From Clonostachys chloroleuca (lineage: Eukaryota > Ascomycota > Sordariomycetes > Hypocreales > Bionectriaceae), in assembly GCA_037952775.1 (NCBI GenBank), contig JBANAY010000003.1, positions 124,001 through 188,000 on the forward strand: DNA of 64,000 nucleotides, read 5' to 3'. This document shows positions 42,528 to 56,000 of the stretch, piece by piece. A model generated the notes under the pieces. It worked only from the letters and a program-made list of their open reading frames with translations, did not search any database and had not been told where the DNA came from. The first letter of the stretch is position 1, and each line of letters opens with the position of its first letter. The position numbers were made by a program, and so were the translations under genes.

Positions 42528-45500
42528 ATGGAACCTATCGCGATCATCGGCATATCTTTCAAAATGCCCCAGGAGGCATCTGACGAGTCAAGTCTTTGGG
42601 AAGTCATTGAAAAAAAGAAGAACTTGATGACAGAGTGGCCTCGCGAACGAACAAATATTGCAGCTTTTCACAATGGACCAGACCATGAACCTAATATGGT
42701 CAGTTAGAGCTACTTATTTATATTGAATCTTTAGACCGAAACCTTAGCTAATGATGGTGAACGGAATAGCTTTCTGGCCGCGGCGGTCATTTCATGAACA
42801 TTGACCCTGAAGCGTTTGATGCTCCATTCTTCTCTGTGACAGCGAAGGAAGCAGCTGCTATGGACCCGCAGCAGAGAATCCTCCTAGAAACATCTTTCCA
42901 TGCTTTTGAGAATGGTTAGTTTTTTTTATTTTTTTACCGTCCACCCTAATGGTAGTACTATGAGTCCATGGTACTAACGATGTCGCAGCCGGGATTCCGG
43001 TCGAAAACCTGAAAAACTCACAGATGGCAGTCTTCGAGGCTTCCATGTCTGACGACTATCTCAGAATGTATTCCAAGGATACGGAGAGCATTCCAGTCTC
43101 TGCAGCTACAGGTACTACTGCTTCTGTCCGCGCAAACAGAATCAGTTGGTACTATGGGTTGCTCGGACCAAGTGTTCATGTGGATACCGCTTGTTCAAGT
43201 GGAATGGTGGCGGTAGATCTGGCATGTCAGTCGATCCGAAGTGGTGATGCTTCTTCGGTATGTTTAACAAGCGAACTATAACATCTCCAAAGATGTGACA
43301 TGGCATCGTTTCAATGCAAACGTTGCACTTGCGGTGAATCAAAGACTGAATCGATTTACAGGCCCTCATCATTGGGTGTAACCTAATGCTGAGTCCGGAA
43401 ATGTCTGTTTCTCTCAGTAACCAAGGCTTCCTGTCTCCAGATAGCTTGTGCTATAGCTTTGACTCCCGAGCTAATGGCTATGCGAGAGGAGAGGGCTTTG
43501 TTGCTATAATTATCAAACCACTAACCGCGGCTCTGGAGGATGGCGACACAATAAGAGCCATCATTCGATCAGTTGGCTCAAATCAAGATGGACATACGCC
43601 AGGGTTATCGCAGCCAAGTGCCGATGCACAAGAACGCCTCATTCGTCACGTGTATGCGAAAGCAAATCTTGATTTCAAATATACTCGCTACTTTGAGGCC
43701 CACGGTACGTATCCTAGCTTTGCATTGATGTGAAAAATGCCATCATCGTGTTTTCTAGCCGTTAATAACTCGACAGGAACTGGGACACCTACTGGTGACC
43801 CCATTGAGATGAAAGCCATTGGAAGGGTGTTCCGAGCTTCTCGAAACAAACAAGAGCCTTTGTTCGTGTATGTGGGCAGCATCTCAGTCCTTCCTCCCCT
43901 TTCCGCAATAGAAATCTTATATCTATTGATCTAACTAATCAATATGTTTCGCACAGTGGCTCAATTAAATCGAATATTGGCCATTTGGAAGGCGGGAGTG
44001 GACTTGCTGGGATTGTCAAGGCAGTATTGGTCTTGGAACGCGGTATAATCCCGCCCAACGCTCTGTTCAAGAAGCTCAATCCAGCAATCGATGCTTCATT
44101 CTACAACGTACAGGTATGATCGCTGCGGACTAAACTTGGCCCATCTGGCTTCATGTGGCTAAAAGAGAGTAGGTACCGACGCAAAGCTATGCCTGGCCTG
44201 CTGCTGGATTACGCCGAGCATCTGTCAACTCTTTCGGCATGGGTGGAACAAACGCTCACATTGTTCTTGATGATGCATATCACTATATGGTAAATAATGG
44301 CCTAAGTGGTAACCATCAAGTGCAAATTAATGCTCAGCAGAATGGTAAGTTGCTATGGATCCCCTGCTCCCACCTTGGTTTAACACGAATGGGTGTTCTT
44401 GATAGGAAATGGCGTGTCATTGATCAATGGAGTAAACCTAAATGGTAATGGTGAATCTCACGATGATCAAGGTACCCACAGCCTCGACGAAAAACCACAT
44501 TTCCGCAATGGAGTCAACTCGTCGCCATCTTCGACGCTGTTGGTGTGGACAGCTCACGACGCGAATGCATTGAAGGGTCTGATCCAGGACTTTAAAGTCT
44601 ATTACGATGCAAATGTGGCTGGAAAGTCCATCATGGTCCAGAGATTGGCACATACTCTTGCCACACGGCGTAGTCGAATGCCATGGCGAGCCTTTGCACT
44701 TGTCAACGAGTCTGATAACTTAGCGACATCAACGCCAAATCGAGCAAGCTCCGAAGGTGGTAAAGTCGCCATGATCTTCACCGGTCAAGGAGCGCAATAT
44801 GCCGGAATGGGACGAGAGCTTTTGCATTACCCAGTCTTCAGACAAACCATGCAAAAGGTCAACGACGTTTTTGCAAAACTTGGATGTAACTGGTCAATAT
44901 TTGGTAAGCTCGTTTATATTTCGTTCATTCCACCTTATGATGATCCAACAAATATTGCACGGAGGATGATCATGGATGATGAGTAAACAGCTTCAACGAG
45001 AGACAAGAGCTAATATCTATACTTACCTTAGACGAAATACTGAACCCTGACACCATAAACAGACCGGAGTATAGCCAACCGTTATGCACGGCTCTTCAGA
45101 TTTCTCTCATAGAGTTGCTGAAAGAGTTTGGAGTTGTACCAGCAACTGTCGTTGGCCACTCGTCTGGGGAGATTGCCGCTGCTTATGCTGTTGGGGCACT
45201 TTCGCTAGAGGCTGCCAGCGTTGTCTCATACTTTCGAGGCCAATTAGCAGGAACTCTCGCAGGCTCTTCTGGTGCTATGATGTCTGTGAATCTAGACCAG
45301 GAGAACGCCCGGCAACTCTTGGACGAAATGGCATCCCGGAATGGTGATGCCGAGCCTCCGCTGCAGAGCGTTCATGTCGCCTGCATTAACAGCCCGGTCA
45401 ATTGCACCTTATCCGGTGCTGAAGCGTCCATTGACATCATCAAAAGCCGGCTAGATCAGGATGGAATATTCGCCCAAAAGTTAATACTGGAGGGTTATCC

Positions 45501-48500
45501 TATCACACACCAGCCATGAATGCCATCGCATCCAAGTATCTCGAAGCTTTGAGCTCAGCGCAGGCTATGATATCAAATGCAGAAAGAGGGAACAAGAATA
45601 CAGGCATTCCAATGATATCTTCTGTCACTGGAAAGGTGGCCACAGTGAAATCTCTTTCCAGCGCTCAATATTGGGTTGACAATTTGGTCTCCCCCGTCAG
45701 ATTTCTGCAAGCAATGCGGACTATTGCTGGTGATAACATCGCACTCACGGGCGATCTTAGCTTCGTAGGCTTTGATCCCCAAACGATCACTGATGTTATT
45801 GAGGTTGGCCCTCATTCAGCGCTCCGGCGCCCAATCAATGACACGCTACAGCTCTCGGCTGAAGGAGACGTTTCTACGCAAAGCCCAAGTTCGAGGAAGC
45901 GCAACATCAGATATCAGTCGACTCTCGTAAGGGGTAAATCCTCTCTAAATACGACTCTGGACCTCGTTGGGAGGCTGTTTACGTATGGTCATGCTGTCTC
46001 AATCTCAGCAAGCAACGGCTACATAAGAGATTCCAAGGGTCTTGAGAAGGCTTATTTGCGCGGTGGTGTTGAAAGCACAAAGATCTTGTCAGACTTACCA
46101 AAGTATCCTTTTGATCATTCTCACAAATATTGGTCTGAGTCAAGAATCAGCCGGGGGTATAGATTGCGCCATGAAAATATATCAGCCAGTGACGGAAGCG
46201 ACAGGCTTCTTGGAAAACCGGTCGATGATTGGAATCCACTTGAGCCCAGGTGGAAGAGTTTTCTAAGCATCGAAACTCATCCTTGGCTTGGTGGACATGT
46301 TGTGAATAGGATCACTGTGCTGCCAGGCACTGGAATGCTCGTCATGGCTATCCAGGCCGCAAGGCACCAGTTTTCCTACAATAAAACGTTCTCGTCGCGT
46401 CGAATAGTCGGCTACTACATCAACGAAGCTGAATTCAAAAGCCCGATAATGGTTGGGGATAAAGCACAGGACGCCACTGAGGTAATCACTCAGCTTCGCA
46501 ATGTTCAGGGCGAGAACAACAGTAACTCACTGGAGTTTGATATTGTGATCTTTTGCATTTCCAATGAAGATCTTTGGAACGAATCCTGTCATTGCCGAGT
46601 TGAGTTACAATTGGATGATTCTCGGATGAATAATGTCGATAGCGGAGCGGAGCAACGCTTCGAAGAACATGAATTGCAGGACACATACCATACCTTGGAT
46701 CTTGCCTGTCAAAAGAAGCTCGTGCCTGATGAATTCTACGATGCATTCAGGGACAATGTGGATGTTGACTATGGAACAACATTTAGGCTGTTGGAAAACA
46801 TCAAGTGGGATGGCCATCATCGGGCTATTGCTTCTGTCGATCTGGACTCAGAATCAGTTATCAGAAACGCCAACACATCACGGGTCCCGGTTACTGCCAT
46901 GCTGGATGCTTCTGTTCATCTTGTTCTTACTCAGGTATCAAAGGGCCTAGTCGAATTCCATCATACCCTTGTCTTACACAAGGTAACTGGCATGTGGATC
47001 TCTGACAAAGCATGGAATGATGCGAGCTCCCAACAACCCTCAAGCGTGAGACTGGCAAACTCCATGGTTCGTGGCCCAAGTAAGACGGGTAACGTCAAGA
47101 GCACGATTTTTGGTTTAGGTGAAGATGGTTCCGTCCTCTTTCGTCTCAAACATGTTGATATGGCTGCGGTTTCACAGATCAAGGGAGACGACCTGGGCAG
47201 CATCAGCAAGGAGCGTGGAAGGCTTCTGCACACCATTGACTGGAAACCCCAACTGAGTCTCTTGAACTCAGACCAACTTGGTCGGTTAATGGACAAGCAA
47301 ACGCCCATGGCAGGCAATGAGAGTCTCATGGTCAAGTTTTATCCCAAGATGGAATTCGCCATGATCATGGCAGCCCGTAAGGCTCTGGAGGACGGGGCAC
47401 GTCCACCCCCGGGGTACTTGGAAAGACTGGTGGCTTCGATCAACGCGCTATATATTCCCGATGGGGCGGTCGCCAAAGATGATGCGGTCAATGGCATCGC
47501 CATGTCGCTTGAGAACGGGCGGATCCCTCAGCCAACAAATACCGTGAGTGATGATGAGCTCGAGCTCTTGCTGAAAGAATGCGAGGATGATAATCCTTCC
47601 TGGGAGGCTTTCCCTGTAATTGCTCGCCAGCTGAAGCCCGTGATAAGCGGTGAGATGGACCCGCTGAATTTGATCTTTCCGAATGGTCTGGCCGAGAAGT
47701 ACTACAAATCTCTGTTTCAACAGAACTGCGATAACCGTTTTCGACTCTTTCTAGAGCTACTGTGCCATGAAACACCTGGAATTTCTGTGCTCGAGGTTGG
47801 CGGTGGAACTGGGGGTATGACTGAGCAGTTCCTGTCAGCTATCTCAGAGATAGAGAGCACCAAGGGGATCACGTGTATATCAGAGTACACATTTACCGAC
47901 ATCTCACCAGCTTTCTTCGAACATGCAAGCGAGAAGTTTGGAGATTACTCGGAGCGAATGATTATGAAAAAGTTCGATCTGGAGCGCGAACCTGAGGAGG
48001 AAGGTTTTACTCCAGCAGCTTATGACGTTGTCGTTGCGGGAAGTGTGGTTCATGCTACGCGTGATGTTACGAAGACACTTAAGAATCTCCGAAGACTTAT
48101 CAAACCGGGGGGCTATCTGATCCTCCTTGAAATTGTCGATGCTGGCTCTGCAAGTGGCAATGTGGGTTTCGGTGTCTTCCCTGGCTGGTGGCTAAGCTCT
48201 GAGGAGTGGCGTCCCCACAGTCCCTTGTTGACAGAAAAGCAGTGGGATGTGCTTCTCAAGAAAACAGGGTTCTCCGGCAATCATCTTGTGCTTCGAGACT
48301 ATTCAAGTGATATTTGTCACATCTCCAGCATCATTGTGTCAAAAACTGTCGGTGACGACACCATACAAAACCCTTGTCCCACAAACGGCGTTAACCACTC
48401 TCGCCCGATTACGTCTCCATATCAAATGGTTGTTCTTATTGATAAGCAATCCTCGGCCCAGGCTCACCTTGCAGAACTGCTGCTGCACAATAGCCAGCAG

Positions 48501-51284
48501 AAAGGGAACGCAATCAAGGTTCAGCTCTGGTCAACTGAGCTTCAGCAACCTGAGTATTTGAATTCTATTTTGCAAGAAGACACAGTTGTCATCTCACTCT
48601 TAGAAGTTGGCCAGCCATTTTTCTCCAAAATATCTGGAGAAGATTTTGCCACACTTAAAAGCTTCATCAGAACCGTACGCAATCTTCTTTGGGTAACTTA
48701 CATGGACGTTGAGGATCCAGAATTTGCATCTGCTTCATTAATGAAGGGCTTTTTCCGCACTATACGATCAGAAGCAGTAGAAAAGAACATTGTTACACTT
48801 TCTTTGGATGGTATAGCCGACACGGTCCCGTTTCAGACGTGGACTGACGATGCTTATCAGGCAGTGGTGGGCTACATATTGACCACCGTGCTTGGGACGT
48901 TCGTACCCTCTGCGGGGAGTTCAACCCCTCTAGTTGCGAAGGAACTAGAGTATGTTGTTGAAGGAGGCATGGGCTGTATTGGGCGACTCGTAGAGGAGTC
49001 GAGCATGAATCAGAAACTGCAAACCATCCTTAGCCCACAACTGAGAAGCGAGCCATGGTCCACAGGTCCAGGAGTTGTGCTAAATGTAGGAACCCCTGGC
49101 GCATTGGACACTTTGCATTTCGTGGAAGACCCCGCAAACAACCAACCGCTTGACCCCGACGAGATCGAGATTGAGCCGAGGGCTTGGCCTGTCAACTTTA
49201 GAGACATACTGATTGCCTTGGGCCGCATAGAGTATGACACTTTAGGCATGGAATGTGCCGGATTTATTACAAAGATTGGTGCTAATTATGATAATGAGCG
49301 GTCTGGGCTGTCTATTGGCGATAGGGTCTGTATCTGTTCATACGGAAGTATACGCAGGTACGCGCGAAGCCACGCCGAATTGGTGTACAAGATTCCTGAT
49401 AATGTCTCGTTCGAAGCCGCCGTATCGGCTATCACTCCCGGTACCACGGCGTATTATGGATTAGTTGATCTTGCACAGTTAAAACCGGGAGAATCAGTCC
49501 TTATACACTCGGCAGCCGGTGCGACAGGGCAGATGGCAGTTCACGTCGCTCAATTCCGTGGTGCAACTGTCTTTGCTACTGTGGGCCATGATGAGAAGAA
49601 AAAGTTCCTCGTCGACAAGTTTGGCTTACAAGAAGATCACATATTTTACAGCCGCGATTATTCCTTTAAAAAAGGAATCAAGCGCATCACTGGAGGTCGC
49701 GGAGTTGATGTTGTCTTCAACTCCCTGTCTGGAAAGGGATTACGAGCGTCCTGGGAGTGTGTCGCCCCGTACGGACGCTTTCTTGATATCAGCAAGGCAG
49801 ACATGATTGCAAACGCCTCTCTTCCGATGTCTTCGTTCCAGGGCAATGTTAGTTATTTTGGAATTGATGTTCATCATATGGGAAACCACAATATAGCCGC
49901 CATGAAGACTCTATTCACAAGGGTCATGAGTTTACTTGAAGATGGAACTATCCACCACCCAAAACCGCTGCATTGCTATTCTATAACAAATATCGAAAAT
50001 TCGCTGCGTTTCATGCAAGGTGGGAAGAATATTGGAAGAGTTATTATTACTGCCTCTCCGACGGATGTGGTCCCGGTACGTGTCGGCTCAAGCCGCATTC
50101 GCTTGTGTAGATGCTAATTTCTGAAATTCTAGAAGCTAAGCCGTGACCCTGATTTGTGGACACTCAACCCTTTGGCTTCCTACCTTGTTGTAGGAGGTCT
50201 AGGGGGACTTGGTCGTGCAATTCTCGCATGGATGGCAAATAAAGGTGCCAGACACCTGATTGTGCTTTCAAGATCAGGGCTTTCGGAGTCAAACACTGAA
50301 GCGATGCGAACAGTTAAAGAACTCAGAGAGCAAGGTGTTAAAATCATTACTCCAGCATGTGATGCTTCATCACTGCCCGATTTATCAACTCAGCTTGCTC
50401 AGTGCGCTCAGACTATGCCCGCTATAGCTGGCTGCATCAACGCAGCTATGAGCCTACAAGATGCCGTTTTCGAGAACATGGCATATGAGCAATGGGCACT
50501 GACTATCGACTCCAAGGTGAAGACAACATTCAATCTTCATCAACTGCTTCCAGTTGGCTCATTAGACTTCTTTGTTTTATTCTCGTCCCTCTCCGGAATC
50601 TACGGAAGTATCGCGCAATCAAATTATGCAGCCGGATGCACATATCAAGACGCGATAGCAAAACAACGAGCTTCCACAGGCGAGAATGCTGTATCCCTGG
50701 ATATCGGCTGGATGCGAACAATTGGTATCATTGCAGAGAAGACAGAATATCAACGCAATCGAGAAAACACTGGAGATATGATGGCGATTGAATCGGAGGA
50801 GCTACTGGGAGTCCTAAGCCAAGTCTGTAGGCCAGCCATATCCAATGCTAGGCACCAAGTGCTCATTGGAGCCGTCACCCCCGAGCACTTTTACGCAAGG
50901 GGTAAAAACCCGGCTCCGTCGCTTCAACGCCCTCTGTTTTCAGGATTTGGGACCAGAATTGCCGGCCGTTTCAAAGCCGCAAACCAGGAGAACTCGACAG
51001 AGGATGAACCGAGTAAACTGTTCAAACAAGCAACTAGTTCAAAGGAGAAGGCCCTCGTTGTTGCTCGAGCTATTATTATCAGGATAGCTCGTGCCCTTGC
51101 CATTCCAGCAGAGGAAGTTGAGTCTAGTAAACAGCTGTCTGATTATGGTGTCGACTCTTTGATGGCAGTTGAACTTCGTAACTGGATTGGCAGAGATTTC
51201 CAAACCAACGTCGCCGTGTTTGAGATTATGAGTGGTACAACTATACAAGGGCTAGGCCAATTAGTTGCAGAACGAGCTGGATGA
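42528..51284 (+). CDS. Highly reducing iterative type I polyketide synthase (KS-AT-DH-MT-ER-KR-ACP)
   Basis: Builds a reduced, possibly C-methylated polyketide. Ten exons: 42528-42698, 42770-42914, 42989-43257, 43362-43704, 43777-43867, 43957-44113, 44173-44344, 44406-44903, 45032-50075, 50133-51284. They give 2680 aa if one base is restored at about 45481-45486 in AT, where FAQKL should continue as [14 protein letters not shown]: Cys174 in [19 protein letters not shown] and [19 protein letters not shown] near 576 and GHSSGE near 657. [19 protein letters not shown] near 1031. Methyltransferase: LEVGGGTGG near 1535. [11 protein letters not shown] near 2108. [11 protein letters not shown] near 2315. 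[14 protein letters not shown] near 2637. There is no terminal thioesterase. All domains keep their main motifs. The product is unknown. Confidence 0.95.
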
Positions 51285-51642
51285 TGGAACGCTATTGAAT
51301 GGATATTTCAAGTAGACAACTTATAAGCTGTATTTCTTGCCAGTGGTTCTTCATAATACCTAAAGTAGTAACAGGAGGCCGAGAAAATTGGTCAACTGAT
51401 TTGTGATCACTCCCCATGTCCTTCGGTCAGACGTTGGTGATTACCAACCACAATCCTACTGCCGATCCGACCAAAAAAACGCTCAGGTCATACTAACACC
51501 GAGATAATTTACGCGTATTGAAGTAGTTCTCCGCAGGATGAGCGCGAATTGTTTCATTTAGACATCCCAGAATTCTTTCCACATTTATAGACTCATTACC
51601 TTACAGTAAGTATTGTTGTATCATTTTCTCTTGGCTGCCACC
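51285..51642. other. Intergenic region after HR-PKS
   Basis: About 360 bases; PKS terminator and promoter of the nucleoside hydrolase. No motif stands out except a CCACC context directly before the next ATG. Confidence 0.5.
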
Positions 51643-52743
51643 ATGAAACCGCTTCAATTACTGCCTTTCATTACCCTCGTCTGCTCTTACAAAGACAATC
51701 ACACAACTGGAGGGGTAAAAGTCATTATCGACACGGACTTCAATACAATCGGGGATGACGGCCAGGTCCTTGCCATGGCCGCCCAAATGCATGCCAGCGA
51801 GGACATACACTTGTTGGGGCTTACCATCGTCACGGGTAACCAGTGGCTGCACCAAGAAGTATCGGACTGTCTCAAGGCCGTGGAGCGCGTCGGGCTCGAG
51901 AAACAAGTGGGCGTCTACGTTGGCGCGGAAACGCCACTACTGCATGACTTTTCGTCGTTCCAGCTAGAGCAAATTCTATTTGGCAATGCGACCGCATATG
52001 TCGGTGCATATCTATCGGCACCAAAGCCGCTCGTTCCACCTCCAGACGGTTTCGCGACAAACACGGTTCCGCGGGAGCAGCATGCCATCGACTTCATCAT
52101 CGAGAGTGTCCACCGCTATCCAGGCGAGGTTACACTGCTCGCCATTGGACCGCTGACAAATATCGCGCTCGCGATACGCAAGGATCCCGCCATTGTGCCC
52201 CTCATTAAGCAGATTGTCATCATGGGCGGGCAAATCTACGCTCCAGGAAACTCGTATATCGGCGCCGGTGAGACTAACTGGTGGTTTGACCCTGAAGCCA
52301 CCCGTATTGTGCTACGGGCCAATGTTTGTCGCAAAATCGTGCCTCTCGATGTCACAAACACAGTTGTTATGACAGAAGAGCTGTACGACACAATTGCAGA
52401 CTATGAACCCGCAACCCCCATCACGAAGCTATTTGCCGGTATTGAGCGTTGGAGTTATGTGTACGATACCGTTGCGCTGGCTTCGTTGTATGATCAGAGT
52501 TTAGACCTCGATGTTCGAGACTTGTACGTCGATGTGAACAGTGACTTCAACGCAACTTATGGCAAATCGCTTGTGTGGAATACGAACCCCTATCCCGGCA
52601 TCGACGTCTACTCGGCTTCATCTGTGGTCTTTAAGGTTGATAATGATCGTTTCTTTGACTTGTATGTCGACTTGCTTACACGGCCAGTGCCTGTTGTCCT
52701 AGGTACAACTGCGCGTAATGCCAGCCGGGAACAAAGTGTATAA
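51643..52743 (+). CDS. Inosine/uridine-preferring nucleoside hydrolase family protein, probably secreted
   Basis: Hydrolyses the N-glycosidic bond of ribonucleosides. Intronless, 366 aa from the ATG at 51643, which sits in a strong fungal start context (CCACCATG). The first 17 or so residues are hydrophobic and look like a signal peptide. The calcium-binding segment is VIIDTDFNTIGDDGQ (Asp30, Asp32, Asp38, Asp39), two residues longer between the Asp groups than the bacterial DTDPGIDD pattern. Later family parts are LLAIGPLTNIALAIRKDP, IVIMGGQ, TNWWFDPEATRIVL and YDTVALASLYD. Several NxT/NxS sites fit a secreted protein. It need not belong to the polyketide locus and may serve purine salvage from outside the cell. 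Confidence 0.88.
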   Translation: MKPLQLLPFITLVCSYKDNHTTGGVKVIIDTDFNTIGDDGQVLAMAAQMHASEDIHLLGLTIVTGNQWLHQEVSDCLKAVERVGLEKQVGVYVGAETPLLHDFSSFQLEQILFGNATAYVGAYLSAPKPLVPPPDGFATNTVPREQHAIDFIIESVHRYPGEVTLLAIGPLTNIALAIRKDPAIVPLIKQIVIMGGQIYAPGNSYIGAGETNWWFDPEATRIVLRANVCRKIVPLDVTNTVVMTEELYDTIADYEPATPITKLFAGIERWSYVYDTVALASLYDQSLDLDVRDLYVDVNSDFNATYGKSLVWNTNPYPGIDVYSASSVVFKVDNDRFFDLYVDLLTRPVPVVLGTTARNASREQSV

Positions 52744-53057
52744 TAGCTACATCCAAGAAGGGGTGACGGGCGCTGGTGTTCTAAAGGTGCTCAATAATCT
52801 TTTAGTTTTCTTAGCGATTTCCTGGATTTTACTACGCTGCTTCTGCTAAAGGCGACTGTCGGTGACTGCAACGCATTGTTTTTTTCACTGAACCTCCCTC
52901 AAAATATACACAGTAGTCTCATTGTAATTGTCTTCCGTTCTGACTTGTCATACATGCATTCATAATACAGCACTCTTCAACTGCTATTTTGAATCATCTT
53001 AGTAATGAGTAGCTTACTCCTGCATTAGTACTTAAATGATAGACAGCCTCTATTCTT
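52744..53057. other. Convergent intergenic region
   Basis: About 310 A/T-rich bases between the nucleoside hydrolase and the end of the DUF3433 gene; nothing recognised. Confidence 0.5.
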
Positions 53058-56000
53058 CTACTTGCACTTTTTAATTGTCGAAAATTGGAAATTGGCATCG
53101 TCCGAAACTCCAATAGTGTAATTCTCTTTCTGGTCGACGGTGTGGAAAAACCACCCCATCCGAAATCGTGTATCTGCCAAACGTTGACAAAGAAGACTTG
53201 GGGTCATCAGATGCGCACCCTCTGGTAGGTGATGAATTGCGTTTGTGGAGCAAAGCAATGTATGAATCAATGCAATACTGCCAAATCCATCAGTGGCCAG
53301 CCCTCTAAGCTCCATATCAAGCAACCAACGATGTCCCTTCCCGAATCGACGAATCAGGATGCCTGACATCAAAGCATAGATATTGGTAATGACTGCCAAT
53401 GCCAAGATCGCAACCAAGACATAAGTAACGGCGGGGTCTTGCACCAGGCGACGCCTGTTGTTGTTGATAAGTTTTGCTTTCATTGGCCGCTGGTTTGGCG
53501 ATTGAGCTGGTTCCCCTGTTGAGGATTCATGGAGAGCCAGTCGATACTGCTTGCTTGCTATTTGGACACTAGAAAGACCGAGAGTGTAATGTAGTGTATC
53601 AAGAACATGACTAACTTGGCTTTGATTTCCGAGATCCTCCTGTTTTATTGGCCCAAATGGCTCCATGATGGTATTAAAATGAGGCGAGAACTTGATGGAT
53701 GATATAGTCTCAGTAGTTTTAAATGCCGGAAAAGCAGTATCCTGTGTGCGATCCAGAGTTACTTTTCCAACGGCAGGAACAGGAAAAGGTGGGCTCCATG
53801 GGCGAATATCTGTCATATCTTGGACAGGAGGATTATCATGGTCTATTTGCATTCTCCCATCTACCTCGACCATGGTTATGTTAGTCGGAACTTCAAACCA
53901 CGTATAGTTACATTTCCAGATGGAAAGATGCTCGAAAGAGGTACTTTGGTAGAGAAGTTCCCCCAGAGGTATGACCGTAAGCTCCAGTTCGGCCCTAGTT
54001 TCGTACGACATAATTCTGCGTCTGCGTTTTCTAGAGTGTTGATCGCCATTCCAATGTAGGAGAAACCATTTGTCTTGGCCTCTGGACCTACATAAAAGAA
54101 ATCCTGAAGGGGTTTGTCCTTCGGGATTCCGATTGCATCATAGGAAAGCGGTTACATCGGTGAGGAGCAATTGTATTCTCGTTTGATAGCAACGGCAAAG
54201 GACAGACTCTCTGTCTCTGATTCCGGGGTATTTGCGATTGGGTCTTCGTAAATGGATATACTTAGATCTTGCAGAGGAATAGGATTGCAGACAGGCAACA
54301 GCTTCGCGGCTGGAACTTCAAAAGTCGCTGAATTGGCTTGATCCAGTGTCTGGTTGAAGCCAGCTTCTTGAATTGTCTGAAATAAAAGATCCGCGTAAGT
54401 CGACTTCGGATAGGTGAAGTTGGAAAGATTATGTGAAAGGACCAGACTCGCTATCGCGTCGAGGGAAACATTCCTATCTGTCGTATTATCAGCTGGAATA
54501 CCAAACCAACTCTTTGGCTGAACCTCGGTGCTGATACTTCCAGAGCTTTTTTGAACGTTGAAGAGAAGAGAAGAAATCGTTATCAATAGAGCGCAAATTG
54601 CCGCCAAACATTGGGAAATGGTGACGGAATAGACTCTCATCAACATTGAAGGATATAAGGCCCGAAATCGGAGCATATCGTGCAGTGACATATCCAACTG
54701 AACCGCACTGCAGTTTTTGATGGAGAGACTTGGCAATATAGCTAAGTCCCTAATCTCAGAGTCTACTGTGTTGGCATATGAAGCCACCAGAAACATTGCT
54801 ACTGCAGGCACAACTCTCCACAAAAATGAAATGTATTGATTGCTACTCACAGTAGCCAGCCCATCGGACTTTTGTGAGACTCTCAGTGCGACAAGAAGAC
54901 CTGTGATGAGCCCTATGTCGTATAAAATAAATATCAGACGGAGATGTGGGCGGAGAATAACGGGAGAAGAGTTTGACCGGCCCCATCTGAAAAGACCATC
55001 TGGTTTTTTGGAATAATTCTCCTGCAAAGCGTGCTTGTCACTGGTCATGACAGTCATGAACCCTAAGATTGTTGTAGGATTTCTGTACCAGACTTTTGAG
55101 ATTTCGGCGAATTGAAAAATCATAGATAATATCGCAAGCAGAGAAATCGTCGACAGAACTATTATAGCAAGGCAAATTCCTTGGTTCACTTGTAAGATTT
55201 CCATCGCCGTGGTCAAAAAGCCGATAGTCTCGGTTTTGTTTGCTTGACGCAAGTAATAATGAGCAGCCCAAGGCCCAAGGCTCAAGCATTTTGGTCGCGT
55301 TCATGATTGCTTGTTCCAATACAGCGTTCTGAAACAGCCACTTATCCTTTTCATTCGGATGGTATCATTTCCGGAGCTTGTTGACAAACTTGACATACTG
55401 AAGTCCGTCCTTGGTTCGGTATACTGGGGTTTGATCTTCTACTGTAGCGGATAGGGAATTTCCCATCATATGCCAGAGATCAGACTTAACGAGAATAAAT
55501 GTTTGGTCTGGTATGACTGTTAAATTTGTAATGAAGCCATCATCAATGAATTCAACGTTGGAAAGACCCGCGGTTGATGAACAAATCATGGCTGTGCATT
55601 GATCTATTGGAGGAAGGCGTATTTCATTGATCTGAATTTGTCCCGGTTCAAAAAGCAACCAAAATATGCCAATTGCTTGTTCTCTTGGGGTAATAAGGGG
55701 CATGGTGGTTGCTCGAATGTCTTTGCCCACCAAATAGGTATAGGATCCTCATATTTCATCCGGAGATAGTTTACATAATCTCTTACTGGTGGATCACAAG
55801 ACTCGAATTCAAAATCTATCGTGATATTGAACGTGGTGGCATTGTGGTAATCAGGCACATATACCACAGTCGTGTGATAATCGATCATAGATAAGCACTT
55901 CATATCTATGAACAGCCCGTCCACAATGACTTTGAGGGGCTTGTCAAAGGTGCCACGTGTCGTATTTCCTTGGTTCCTTATTTCGAAGGTTTGATATGCA

